A stretch of DNA of 64,000 bases. Origin: an uncultured Bacilli bacterium (GTDB lineage: Bacteria; Bacillota_I; Bacilli_A; RF39; UBA660). Positions within the stretch are counted from its first letter, which is position 1. Every line of letters begins with the position of its first letter. The stretch spans positions 1 to 64,000 of the forward strand of contig CAKPJN010000005.1 of the NCBI GenBank assembly GCA_934162665.1, read 5' to 3'. The notes below the pieces were generated by a model that made no database searches, was not told where the DNA came from, and worked only from the letters and a program-made list of their open reading frames with translations. Position numbers and translations under genes: made by a program. This document shows positions 44,148-52,914 of the stretch, piece after piece.

Positions 44148-45578
44148 TTAATTATAGTAATCTAACACAACAACCAAAATATCCTGATAAACAGTAACTT
44201 TTTTATTCAAACTATTATATATTTCATCAACTTTCTTTATTTGCTCTAAACTAGGAGCTGGGTAATTAATTTCTAAAGCATTTAAAAAACCATGGATTCG
44301 ATAATTTGAACCAAACTCAGTATCATAATCCCAATTAAAGAAACTATTACCAATTGTTTCACCACGAATCTTAGCAACAGGTGAAATTGTCCCAACAAAA
44401 ACAATAGGCTTACCAGGATATTCTTCAATAACCTCTTTTATTTGATAAGCAACATTAATATCTTTTTTATATCTTTTGTAATCACCTTGATATAAAAAGA
44501 AAGTAATAATAGATTGTATTATAATAAAAATAATAGGAATAAGATAAACAACTTTTTTTTGATTATTTAATGATAATACAAATATAAAAGAAATAATAAC
44601 TGGCAAAGCAAACTGAATCCTATTTAAAGTTCCATTTCCAAATATAACAGTAAACAAAAATGGTACAAAAATTAAAAATAAATATGGGATAATTGAGAAT
44701 TTATATTTAAATTGTCTTGTTTTTAAATATTTAAAAAGAAATATAATACCAATTAAATAACTAAAATTAAAAAAAGGAAATTTACCAAATAAAACATCAA
44801 ACATATATTTTCCTATATGAAGAAAGCAATAAATAAATGGTCTTCTAAAATATAAAATTTGATTTGTCAAATAACTAGAATTAGTTATATGAAAAACATT
44901 TAATACAATCTTATTAATGATAAAAGAACCGATCATACCACAGAAAAAAATTAAAATATATTTTATAATAATTGAAAATTGTTCTTTAATAGAAATCTCT
45001 TTTTCTTTAGTATAACTAATAAAATAAATATTACTAAATGCAATATATAATAAATAAAAAGCCTGATAAGTACCAAAAATCAAAAAAAGTAATGGCATAA
45101 TAAAAATTAAAAGATAATACTTTTTTTGATAAATTACCCGATTAATCATGATAAAAGCAATAACTAATAATAAATAACTAATACTAACTTCCAACATCTG
45201 CATTGTGAAAATAAACTGGTCAGTAAGAACTGGTGCAGTAAGAATAAATCCCACTATAATAAATATATTTAATAAAAAATGATCTTTAGAAAATTTTTTT
45301 GCAATATCTCTAGCAAAAAGAAAAGCTGCAGCAAACAAAATAATTAAAGAAAGAAAACTAGTAAGCATAATATTTAAATTATAATTATTAAAAATATATT
45401 TATAAAATCCTAAACCAAACCTACCAAGTTGATACCAATCTTTAATCATTCCATGAGCATCATTTAAAAATATTTCATTATCAATAGAAATACTATAATG
45501 AGTAAGTTTAATTGAATAACTAAATATTATTAAACTAATCAATAAAATGACAATCAAATAATTACTTTTCTTTTTCAT
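44148..45578 (-). CDS. GtrII-type glucosyltransferase domain membrane protein
   Basis: A 476-residue membrane protein with about ten helices and an extracytoplasmic C-terminal domain. The segment SISIDNEIFLNDAHGMIKDW with its acidic ID-E and D-H, then YQLGRFGLGFYKYIF, matches the glucosyltransferase GtrII family (Glucos_trans_II), GT-C enzymes that add a side-chain sugar from a lipid-phosphate donor. DPM-like donors are made by genes elsewhere in the locus. AAGGACTGATATATT precedes the ATG. It is first in the locus and probably independent of the SGNH gene 80 bases on. Confidence 0.8.
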   Translation of the reverse strand: MKKKSNYLIVILLISLIIFSYSIKLTHYSISIDNEIFLNDAHGMIKDWYQLGRFGLGFYKYIFNNYNLNIMLTSFLSLIILFAAAFLFARDIAKKFSKDHFLLNIFIIVGFILTAPVLTDQFIFTMQMLEVSISYLLLVIAFIMINRVIYQKKYYLLIFIMPLLFLIFGTYQAFYLLYIAFSNIYFISYTKEKEISIKEQFSIIIKYILIFFCGMIGSFIINKIVLNVFHITNSSYLTNQILYFRRPFIYCFLHIGKYMFDVLFGKFPFFNFSYLIGIIFLFKYLKTRQFKYKFSIIPYLFLIFVPFLFTVIFGNGTLNRIQFALPVIISFIFVLSLNNQKKVVYLIPIIFIIIQSIITFFLYQGDYKRYKKDINVAYQIKEVIEEYPGKPIVFVGTISPVAKIRGETIGNSFFNWDYDTEFGSNYRIHGFLNALEINYPAPSLEQIKKVDEIYNSLNKKVTVYQDILVVVLDYYN

Positions 45579-45740
45579 AATATATCAGTCCTTTTTATTT
45601 AATATTATCATAAATAAAAAGTGCAGTAAATATCAAAAAAACTTTTAAACAATTTCCAAAAAACTGTAAATTAAATTACAATAAAATTAACTTCATCAAT
45701 AAATAAAATATATAATTAAATTAATAATTGGAGGCCTTAT

Positions 45741-46815
45741 ATGAAACAATTACATATTTCAAACATTCACAATGGAATGGAGCTTGAACAAACACTATAC
45801 GATGAAAATAACAAAATACTATTACGAAGTGGCGCTACTTTAACTACATCCATAATTGAAAAATTAAAAAACATGGGGTTCACCATGCTTTGTATCAAAG
45901 ATGAAAATAATAATGATATTGAAATTGAAACATGTCTTTCAAGAGAACAAAAAAAAGAGATAATTAACTCCCTTAAAAGTTTAGATTTTTATAATTACAA
46001 AAATATTGATTATAAAGATGTAACAAAAAGTGCAGAAACAATTATCGAAGGAGTATCAAAAAGTAAAAATATAGCAATTGATTTATTAGATATAAGAAAT
46101 GATAAAAATTATAATTACGCAAACTCTTTAGTAATAGCAGAACTTACTGCAGCAATAGCCAAAGAATACAGAAAAGATGATCAATTAGTATTCAAAGACG
46201 AATCTTTACTAGCAATAACTCAAGCTGCATTATTACATAGTATCGGGAAAAGTTGTAAAAATAATAAAGTAAGAGAAAAATTAGGAATAAAAGAATATAA
46301 AAAAAGAAAATACACCAATATATGCCTATCAACTATTACATGACGCTATTATTCCAAATGCTTCAATAATATCTGTTGGTATATTATTCCATAAAACTAA
46401 TGAAAACGGTACTAATTGTCCAAAAGGTTATGAAAATATAATAAAAAGAAAAGGTGTTAATTTATTTTCACAAATAATACATGTAGCCGACTCATACATG
46501 AACTTAATATCACAGGAAAACAGTTATAATCTTCCAATAGGACCTGCAGAAGCCATGGAGATACATCAGGTGAAATTTTTAATAAAGACGTAGTAGATAC
46601 ATTTGTAAGAAAAGTGGCCATATATCCATTAGGCATAAGTGTTAAACTATCAAACGGTGAACAAGCAATAGTAATAGGTAATAATATTGGCAATGAATGA
46701 TTCAACTATAGACCTATAGTTGGAACAGAAGATGGAAAAAATATGATCTACTAGATGAAAACTATAAATATTTAACAATAATACCAAATATGGATACCAC
46801 GGGGTTTGTCTACAA
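45741..46815 (+). pseudogene. Decayed HD-GYP-like gene with several lesions
   Basis: A good start (TTGGAGGCCTTATATG) opens about 190 sound codons: ISNIHNGMELEQTLYDENNK with LLRSGATLTTSIIEKLKNMG, the usual N-terminal part of HD-GYP phosphodiesterases. The HD site reads LLHSIGK where active enzymes have HDIGK. A frameshift near 46315 moves the continuation to YQLLHDAIIPNASIISVGIL and HKTNENGTNCPKGYE. Further shifts near 46560 and 46740, and a stop after GNNIGNE at 46697-46699, break YPLGISVKLSNGEQAIVIGN. The order (HD..., H..NG..PKG, YPxGxxVxLSNGE) is that of HD-GYP proteins, which degrade c-di-GMP, but this copy cannot work. Confidence 0.85.
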
Positions 46816-46819
46816 TCTG

Positions 46820-46850
46820 AGTATGTAAAATAATTTTACATACTATTTTT
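46820..46850 (+). terminator. Terminator of the HD-GYP pseudogene
   Basis: Perfect 11-bp stem AGTATGTAAAA/TTTTACATACT (46820-46830/46834-46844), then ATTTTT. It is intact although the gene is not. Confidence 0.8.
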
Positions 46851-46863
46851 AACAATTAAATAA

Positions 46864-46889
46864 GCCTAGTTCATTACAATAAACTAGAC
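46864..46889 (-). terminator. Terminator of the DacA-like gene
   Basis: Stem CTAGTT/AACTAG (46866-46871/46882-46887) with a 10-base loop follows the stop codon on the minus strand; the T-run is short. Confidence 0.5.
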
Positions 46890-46896
46890 TTTTATA

Positions 46897-48072
46897 TTAT
46901 ATAGTTCCACTAACAATATCTTTAAAAACTTTTAACATTAACTCAAGATAATTCATAGAAGAAACATTTTCAGAAGAAATTAAATTACCCGTAGATACAA
47001 TCTTATTATTTTCTAAAACATTTACTTTTCCAACCACTTGTCCCTTCTTTATCGGAAGTTTAATTGAATTAATTTTAACACTGTATTTATATTTAGAATT
47101 ACTAGAAGTTTTATCTTCTATAACACCCAAATCATCTTTTAAAACAACACTTATCTTATCTTTCGTAGCTTTATCTAACTCAATATCTTTTATTTTAGTA
47201 CCACTTTTCTTCAAAACATTCATCTTAATAGTATTAAAACCATAATCAAGTAACCCCATTGCTTCACTATTTCTAGTCTTACTATTATCTTCACCTAAAA
47301 CAATACCAATAAGTCTCATATTATTTTTCTTCGCTGTTGCGGCTAAACAATATTTAGCATTATCAGTATGACCAGTCTTTAAGCCATCTGCACCATCATA
47401 ATATCTTACCAATTTATTTGTATTAACTAACCAAAATTTATTTTCTGTATCTTCTCTTAAATAATCCTCATAAACAGAAGAAAACTTAAGAATTTCCGGA
47501 TGATTTACTACCAACTCTTTAGCAATCATTGCCATATCATATGCACTAGAATAATGTCCATCTGCATCTAAGCCTGTACAATTTTTAAATTGTGTATGCT
47601 TAAGACCCAATTCTTTAACTTTCTTATTCATCATTTCAACAAACTTTTCTTCACTACCAGCAATTACTTCAGCCATCTGTACAGTTGCATCATTACCACT
47701 AGCCATAGAAATACCCTTCATTAAATCACGAATAGAAATTTTCTCACCCTGACTTATATATATTTGGGAACCACCCATGTCAGCAGCATTTTTACTAACC
47801 GTAACAATATCATCCCATTTAATAGTACCATTTTCAATATTTTCGAGTATAATAATTTGAGCAACCATTTTTGTCATAGAAGCAACCGCAACTTCTTTAT
47901 CTTTTTCTTTTTCAAATAATATTTTACCAGTAGTAGCTTCAATTAATATACCACTATCTGCATGTTCAATTAATGATGATGTAGTCCCATTACCATCAAT
48001 ATTTTCCTCCGCAAATACACATAAAGGAAAACAAAAAGAGAAAATTAATAAAAAATACAAAAATTTTTTCAT
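46897..48072 (-). CDS. D-alanyl-D-alanine carboxypeptidase (S11, DacA/DacF-like)
   Basis: A 391-residue penicillin-binding protein. It has a signal peptide (FLYFLLIFSFCFPLCVFAEE) and active-site motifs S65-x-x-K68 (ASMTKM), S126-x-N128 (SGNDA) and K232-T-G (LKTGHT). The C-terminal beta domain ends in an amphipathic helix (MNYLELMLKVFKDI) that should hold it at the membrane. It trims the terminal D-Ala of pentapeptides and so controls cross-linking. AGGAGG precedes the ATG. It is divergent from the M15 carboxypeptidase gene. Confidence 0.93.
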   Translation of the reverse strand: MKKFLYFLLIFSFCFPLCVFAEENIDGNGTTSSLIEHADSGILIEATTGKILFEKEKDKEVAVASMTKMVAQIIILENIENGTIKWDDIVTVSKNAADMGGSQIYISQGEKISIRDLMKGISMASGNDATVQMAEVIAGSEEKFVEMMNKKVKELGLKHTQFKNCTGLDADGHYSSAYDMAMIAKELVVNHPEILKFSSVYEDYLREDTENKFWLVNTNKLVRYYDGADGLKTGHTDNAKYCLAATAKKNNMRLIGIVLGEDNSKTRNSEAMGLLDYGFNTIKMNVLKKSGTKIKDIELDKATKDKISVVLKDDLGVIEDKTSSNSKYKYSVKINSIKLPIKKGQVVGKVNVLENNKIVSTGNLISSENVSSMNYLELMLKVFKDIVSGTI

Positions 48073-48161
48073 GACAACCTCCTATAATTTTTTATGTTTT
48101 GTAAAAGTTTTTTATTCATAAATAGTGTTTTTAATGCTATGATATTATTAGGTGATGATAT

Positions 48162-49055
48162 ATGACCAAAATTGTAAAAAAAAGATTAAGGATAAAAAAG
48201 AAACCACTAATTATATTTTTACTATGTATTACATTAATAGTAATAAGTATTACAAACGGATTTAATAAAAAAGAAAAAACAACTACTTTAAAGAAAGTTT
48301 TAACTAATAAGGAAATAAAACTAGACAAACTAAAAAATATTGATAAAAAGCTAGACTACTTTAATTACGATTATATAGATAGATATATAGACTATAAAAA
48401 TAAAAACAAAAATCTTTCCCTAGAAGATGTTATAACACATGTAAATATAGGAATAGATAACGATTATTATACTAATACTAAAAGAAGTCCATATCTAAAT
48501 AAAAGTTATATATTAATTAACAAATATTACTATGCTGGTAAAAATTATATTCCAAATAACTTAGAAGCAATAGATGAAAAGTATGCAAGAAGTGGTATGA
48601 AATTAGTAAATTATGCAAAAACAGCATTCGAAAAAATGGCAAAAGATGCTAGTAAAGAAGGATTATCTATAATAGCTATGTCAAGTTACAGAAGCTACAT
48701 ATATCAAGAAACCCTATATAACAAATATGTAGAAGAAGATGGTAAAAAAGCAGCTGATAGTTATTCTGCAAGACCAGGATTTTCAGAACATCAAACAGGT
48801 CTAGCAGTAGATGTATATAATGGAACAGAAGATTATACAAACTTTGAAAATACAAAAGAATTTACTTGGATGCAAGAAAATGCACACAAATATGGATTCA
48901 TTTTAAGGTTTCCTAAAGATAAAACGGATCTAACTGGTTATGTATATGAATCATGGCATTATCGATATGTTGGAGTAAAAATTGCCAACTACATAAAAAA
49001 ACATAACCTATGTTATGAAGAATATTACGTAAAAAAAATTGAGAGCACACAGTAG
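48162..49055 (+). CDS. M15 (VanY-type) D-Ala-D-Ala carboxypeptidase, membrane-anchored
   Basis: A 297-residue protein with a basic N-terminus and a transmembrane helix (residues 15-33). The peptidase part has SSYRSYIYQETLYNKYV, the zinc motif SEHQTGLAVDV with His210 and Asp217, the catalytic Glu263 and zinc ligand His266 in YESWHYRYVG. It removes the terminal D-Ala from wall precursors or from trimmed peptides. It is transcribed away from the DacA-like gene, so both peptidases are encoded together. Its stop codon lies in its terminator stem. Confidence 0.92.
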   Translation: MTKIVKKRLRIKKKPLIIFLLCITLIVISITNGFNKKEKTTTLKKVLTNKEIKLDKLKNIDKKLDYFNYDYIDRYIDYKNKNKNLSLEDVITHVNIGIDNDYYTNTKRSPYLNKSYILINKYYYAGKNYIPNNLEAIDEKYARSGMKLVNYAKTAFEKMAKDASKEGLSIIAMSSYRSYIYQETLYNKYVEEDGKKAADSYSARPGFSEHQTGLAVDVYNGTEDYTNFENTKEFTWMQENAHKYGFILRFPKDKTDLTGYVYESWHYRYVGVKIANYIKKHNLCYEEYYVKKIESTQ

Positions 49056-49066
49056 CTCTCATTTTT
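49041..49066 (+). terminator. Terminator of the M15 peptidase gene
   Basis: GAGAGC/GCTCTC stem (49041-49046/49055-49060), then ATTTTTA; the TAG stop codon is at the start of the second arm. Confidence 0.75.
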
Positions 49067-49637
49067 AATCGAATCTCTTTTTAAAATATAAATATAAATT
49101 ATAAAATATTGTAAATAATCCCCAAATTACTAATATAAAATTACTAATTTGTATAATAGATAATATTATATTATTTTCATATAATAAAGCCTTATCAGCT
49201 AAATTAATAGAATTACTAATTGCTAAAGATAAAAACAACATATATAAAAATAACATTAAACAAAACATACTATAATTAATAATCTTTTTAAAATTAGACA
49301 TTTTTTTTGACATAAGTGTATATAAAAGTAATACTATAACAAATAACATTATAAAAAAATAAGCAATAGTAGAAGGAAAATAAATATAATTCATAATATA
49401 TTTGAATAAAGCAGTAAAACATTGATAAGTATATTCATGATATCCCATTAAAATAATAAATAATAAAAATGGTAAAATAACCGAAATAACAATAGTATAT
49501 ATTTTATTATTCTTTTTTATATTGAAAAAAAGTATTAAAAATAAAAGAAGACAAATTATAAATATTTCAATACCCATAAAAGAAGATATTGCGTACTTAA
49601 AAACAGTACCTATCTTACCAAATATAGACAAATCCAT
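49065..49637 (-). CDS. Polytopic membrane protein of the sortase cluster, unknown
   Basis: A 190-residue protein with about five hydrophobic helices and few charged residues beyond short basic loops (NIKKNNKIY, SKKMSNFKKI, YFKKRFD). I recognise no family. It is separated from the sortase by 15 bases with a good TAGCCTCC-complement (GGAGG) ribosome binding site. Its position as the last gene suggests a helper for the sortase or its substrates. Confidence 0.6.
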   Translation of the reverse strand: MDLSIFGKIGTVFKYAISSFMGIEIFIICLLLFLILFFNIKKNNKIYTIVISVILPFLLFIILMGYHEYTYQCFTALFKYIMNYIYFPSTIAYFFIMLFVIVLLLYTLMSKKMSNFKKIINYSMFCLMLFLYMLFLSLAISNSINLADKALLYENNIILSIIQISNFILVIWGLFTIFYNLYLYFKKRFD

Positions 49638-49652
49638 ACTACTAGCCTCCTT

Positions 49653-50354
49653 CTATACTAATTCAAAAATATAAATTGTTTGATGATAATCATCATCTTT
49701 TGTACAAGTTATTAATGTAAGAGTGGTTTTATTATAATTTCTAACAATTGTAACACTACCATTCTTTGGGACATTATAAATATTTACTAATTGATATTTA
49801 TATTTATCACCTTGATACGTAATATAAGCTTTATCACCAATACTTAGTTTATATAAATAAGCAAAAAATGATATATAAGCATCACCAGAATGAGCCATCA
49901 AAATCAAATTACCATTATTAACATCAGGCATACTGGACCCTCTAACTAAAGTAACATTATATTGAATATCATTATATTTTGAATCAGTATTGTAAAATCC
50001 CCTTTTTAAACTTATCCTTGGTATCTCAAGAACACCTAAATATTTACTATAATCAATTTTATTTTGATTATTATTGTTATTATTATCATTATTATTATCA
50101 TTGTTAACATTATTATCAACTATATTAACATTATCAGCAACAGGAACCTTAACAATCTCCTCTTTTTCATTATTGCTAACATCATTATCCATCATAGCTA
50201 TTTTCATTTGTGAATACAAATCATCTTTTAATCCTTTAAAATAATCAGAACATAAAATCGTAACCCCAAAAAATATAAAGAAAGAGCCAATTAATAATAA
50301 ATGACTCTTTTTTATCTTTTTATTACTGTTCGCGTTTTGGTGAAACATTTGCAT
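49653..50354 (-). CDS. Sortase with Asn-rich linker and no Arg in the catalytic position
   Basis: About 233 residues from ATG 50354 (a TTG four codons earlier is also possible). N-terminal transmembrane helix (LLLIGSFFIFFGVTILCS), then an Asp/Asn-rich linker with runs of NNDNNN, then the sortase barrel: LGVLEIPRISLKRGFYN, ILMAHSGD with the catalytic His, and LITCTKDDDYHQTIYI with the catalytic Cys. Known sortases have an Arg seven to ten residues after that Cys; here His-Gln occupies the place. It overlaps the end of the thioester-domain gene, whose sorting signal (VPNTK) is its likely substrate. Numbering from the longer start: His159, Cys221, Gln229. Confidence 0.85.
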   Translation of the reverse strand: MQMFHQNANSNKKIKKSHLLLIGSFFIFFGVTILCSDYFKGLKDDLYSQMKIAMMDNDVSNNEKEEIVKVPVADNVNIVDNNVNNDNNNDNNNNNNQNKIDYSKYLGVLEIPRISLKRGFYNTDSKYNDIQYNVTLVRGSSMPDVNNGNLILMAHSGDAYISFFAYLYKLSIGDKAYITYQGDKYKYQLVNIYNVPKNGSVTIVRNYNKTTLTLITCTKDDDYHQTIYIFELV

Positions 50355-51552
50355 AAATGATTCCAATACCTGCTAAAAGAATCAAAAGACCTATGAAATA
50401 AATAGTTTGAGAAATATTCATCTTAGTATTAGGAACATCAGGAGTATAATTAAATGTTACATCAACACCCGTTTCCTTATCAGTATTAGCAAGTCTTACA
50501 GAAGTAATAGTTTGAGCCGGATTGCCATCACTTAAAGTACCATTATAATAATTACCTGCATAATTTGAAAAATGACCTACTATTGATACCTTAATAGTTT
50601 TATTTTCCTCTGTAATTTCAGAAACAGGAACTTTTAAATAAAACTTAGTATTTGGAGTAAGAGACTCTGATGACCAAAACCCTTTCTTATATTCAAAACC
50701 TGCATTATTAATAGTATTACCATTTTCATCAACTACAAGAGTTCCTTTAGGATAGTTTGTCAAATCAATTCTATAACCGTTAAAATTATCAGAAGGACTA
50801 CCAGAAACAGTAATTAATGAAGATCTATAATACTTCTCCTCACTGTCTAATGTGATTTTATCATTTTCAATACTAGCACTTAATTGAATATTTGGAGCAG
50901 TTCTATGATTTTTTGCATCTGCTACACGAGGCGCTATATATGTAGTATATATATCAGCATTTGCTTGATATGTACCATTATCATCATAAACAGAAGTAGC
51001 ATTCCCATTTTTAATCATATCTACATCAAATGTATCATTACCAGAAACACCAGTTTCCTTTAAATATGTCCATATTGCAACTTGTGTAATCCAAGTTTGT
51101 AAAGGTTTAGCTAACTCATTACCATTTGAATCTACAAATGACTTGTTAGGATAACTATTAGCCATTAAATATAACAATCCATAATCAGTAATGGCTTCTC
51201 CCTTTTTATAAGTAATTCCACTACCAAAATCAACATCATGTTCAAGACAGAAAACTTGAATTCCATCTGAAGTATAAAATGGTTGCAACCTAAATTTATT
51301 TTCAACACTAGCATTAGAAGTAATAAAATTACCCGTAGTTTCAGCAGTAGTAAAAGTATCAGGTAACTGATTAGCTACATCAGGCAATGCATATGAGCTA
51401 CCACCACCTACTCCAGCAAATGATGTAAATACTACTGAAAACATAGTTACAATAGCAAGCGTAAATGAACACTTAACAGAAAAAGATGAATCAACTAATC
51501 TCCTAAAAAAAGACTTATTCTTATTGTTATTCTCCATATAAATTTTTTCCAT
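50323..51552 (-). CDS. Wall-anchored thioester-domain (TQXA) surface protein
   Basis: A 409-residue surface protein. A membrane-spanning signal (residues about 28-48) with an SFSVKCSF start is followed by a thioester domain: IQVFCLEHD with Cys102, and LQTWITQVAIW with Gln157 (the TQxA motif). In this family the Cys and Gln side chains form a thioester that can attach covalently to host targets. Two beta-sandwich repeats follow, then a VPNTK sorting signal, a hydrophobic helix (IYFIGLLILLAGIGIIYA) and a basic tail. The start is ATG 51552, where GGTAGGGTG is at a proper distance. It overlaps the sortase gene. Confidence 0.88.
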   Translation of the reverse strand: MEKIYMENNNKNKSFFRRLVDSSFSVKCSFTLAIVTMFSVVFTSFAGVGGGSSYALPDVANQLPDTFTTAETTGNFITSNASVENKFRLQPFYTSDGIQVFCLEHDVDFGSGITYKKGEAITDYGLLYLMANSYPNKSFVDSNGNELAKPLQTWITQVAIWTYLKETGVSGNDTFDVDMIKNGNATSVYDDNGTYQANADIYTTYIAPRVADAKNHRTAPNIQLSASIENDKITLDSEEKYYRSSLITVSGSPSDNFNGYRIDLTNYPKGTLVVDENGNTINNAGFEYKKGFWSSESLTPNTKFYLKVPVSEITEENKTIKVSIVGHFSNYAGNYYNGTLSDGNPAQTITSVRLANTDKETGVDVTFNYTPDVPNTKMNISQTIYFIGLLILLAGIGIIYANVSPKREQ

Positions 51553-51648
51553 ATTAAACACCCTACCTTATAAAGGTATTATAACATAATTTTCAACTTT
51601 TAAAAGTACTTTTTTATAAAAAAGAAAAAAACACTTTTAATGTAATAA

Positions 51649-52857
51649 TTAATTACCGTGTTTTTTTATAACATTAATATAAACAATAGAAATACCAAAC
51701 AAAATCAATAAAAGACCTACAACATACAAATATTTTGAAATACCCATATGAGTATCAGGAACATTAGCGGTATAATTAAACTCTATATAAGAATCTTTAT
51801 TTAAATTCGTATCTAAAAGTTTAGTAGTTACCAATCTTCCAAAATCACCAGATGTATATATATTACCCTCATAATTACTGAAAGAACCACTAATAGAAAC
51901 ACTAACATTCTTATTATTTTCATTAAGAGAATTTATAGGTACTTTTAAATAAAATTTTGATACAGATATATTATCTGAAATAAATTCATTACTATTACTA
52001 CTAATATTTTTAATTTCATTTCCAACATCATCAATTACTAAAAGACCATCTGGGCAATTATTAATCTTAATTGAATATCCATTAAATTTATCAATAGAGC
52101 TTCCTTCTACTGTGATTAAAGAAGATTTTAAATACTTCTCATCACTATCTAATAAAACTTTGTCATTTTCTAAACTAACTTCTAAATTTTTATTACTAAT
52201 ATTTCTATGTTCTAAAGCAACTTTTACAAGTGGTTCTATATACTCTGTATATAAAGTCTTCTGAACTCCATTTTCATCTTTACCAAGGTATGGACTTATA
52301 GTAGTCTGTACACCACCCATAGAAATCAAATCAGTTTCTAATTTAATATTAGCTAAATCAGTATCCGTTAAATTGTTATCAACACCAATTTCTTTTTGAT
52401 AAATCCAAATAGCCATCTGTGTTATCCAAGTTTGAAATCTAGAATCTAAAGGTCTACCATCAGGAACTGTAAATTCAACATAAGGATAAGCATGAGACAT
52501 TAAATAAACCAAACCATAATCAGTAACACCATCACCCTTATTATAAGTATAATTTTGATATATATCTTTCTTATAATCCAGACTAAATACTGACTCGCCA
52601 TTATTAGCTAAATAATTATAAACAACTGGAGTAGAATGAAATCCCCATAATTTATATTTACCATAAGAAACCACAAAACTACTATCAAAATCATTAGTGT
52701 CTTGATCAGGTAACGCATATGTCTGATTACCATTATTTATACTAACAAAAGACGCAAACAAAACAGAATACATAGTTACAACAGCAAGCACAAAAGAACA
52801 TTTTACAGAAAAGGACAAATTCCCCATTTTTTTGAAATTTGATTTTCTCTTACTCAA
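51649..52857 (-). CDS. Paralog of the thioester surface protein lacking the thioester Cys
   Basis: A 402-residue paralog of the downstream gene with the same order: signal (SFSVKCSFVLAVVTMYS), thioester-like domain, two beta domains, a VPDTH sorting signal with a hydrophobic helix and a basic tail. The Gln is kept (FQTWITQMAIW, Gln147), but the Cys position reads ESVFSLDYKKD with Ser92, so no thioester can form. The start is taken as TTG 52857 because the preceding bases (GTAGGTGTTTAAT) match those before the paralog's ATG. It is the first of the four-gene sortase cluster. Confidence 0.85.
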   Translation of the reverse strand: MSKRKSNFKKMGNLSFSVKCSFVLAVVTMYSVLFASFVSINNGNQTYALPDQDTNDFDSSFVVSYGKYKLWGFHSTPVVYNYLANNGESVFSLDYKKDIYQNYTYNKGDGVTDYGLVYLMSHAYPYVEFTVPDGRPLDSRFQTWITQMAIWIYQKEIGVDNNLTDTDLANIKLETDLISMGGVQTTISPYLGKDENGVQKTLYTEYIEPLVKVALEHRNISNKNLEVSLENDKVLLDSDEKYLKSSLITVEGSSIDKFNGYSIKINNCPDGLLVIDDVGNEIKNISSNSNEFISDNISVSKFYLKVPINSLNENNKNVSVSISGSFSNYEGNIYTSGDFGRLVTTKLLDTNLNKDSYIEFNYTANVPDTHMGISKYLYVVGLLLILFGISIVYINVIKKHGN

Positions 52858-52914
52858 ATTAAACACCTACCTTTGAAACAATATAACATATTACATATAG
52901 TTTTAAAAGACCTT

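Noticed and set aside
46457..46705. Minus-strand ORF of 82 codons in the HD-GYP region
   Set aside because: It is antisense to the decayed HD-GYP frame, whose motifs run on the plus strand.
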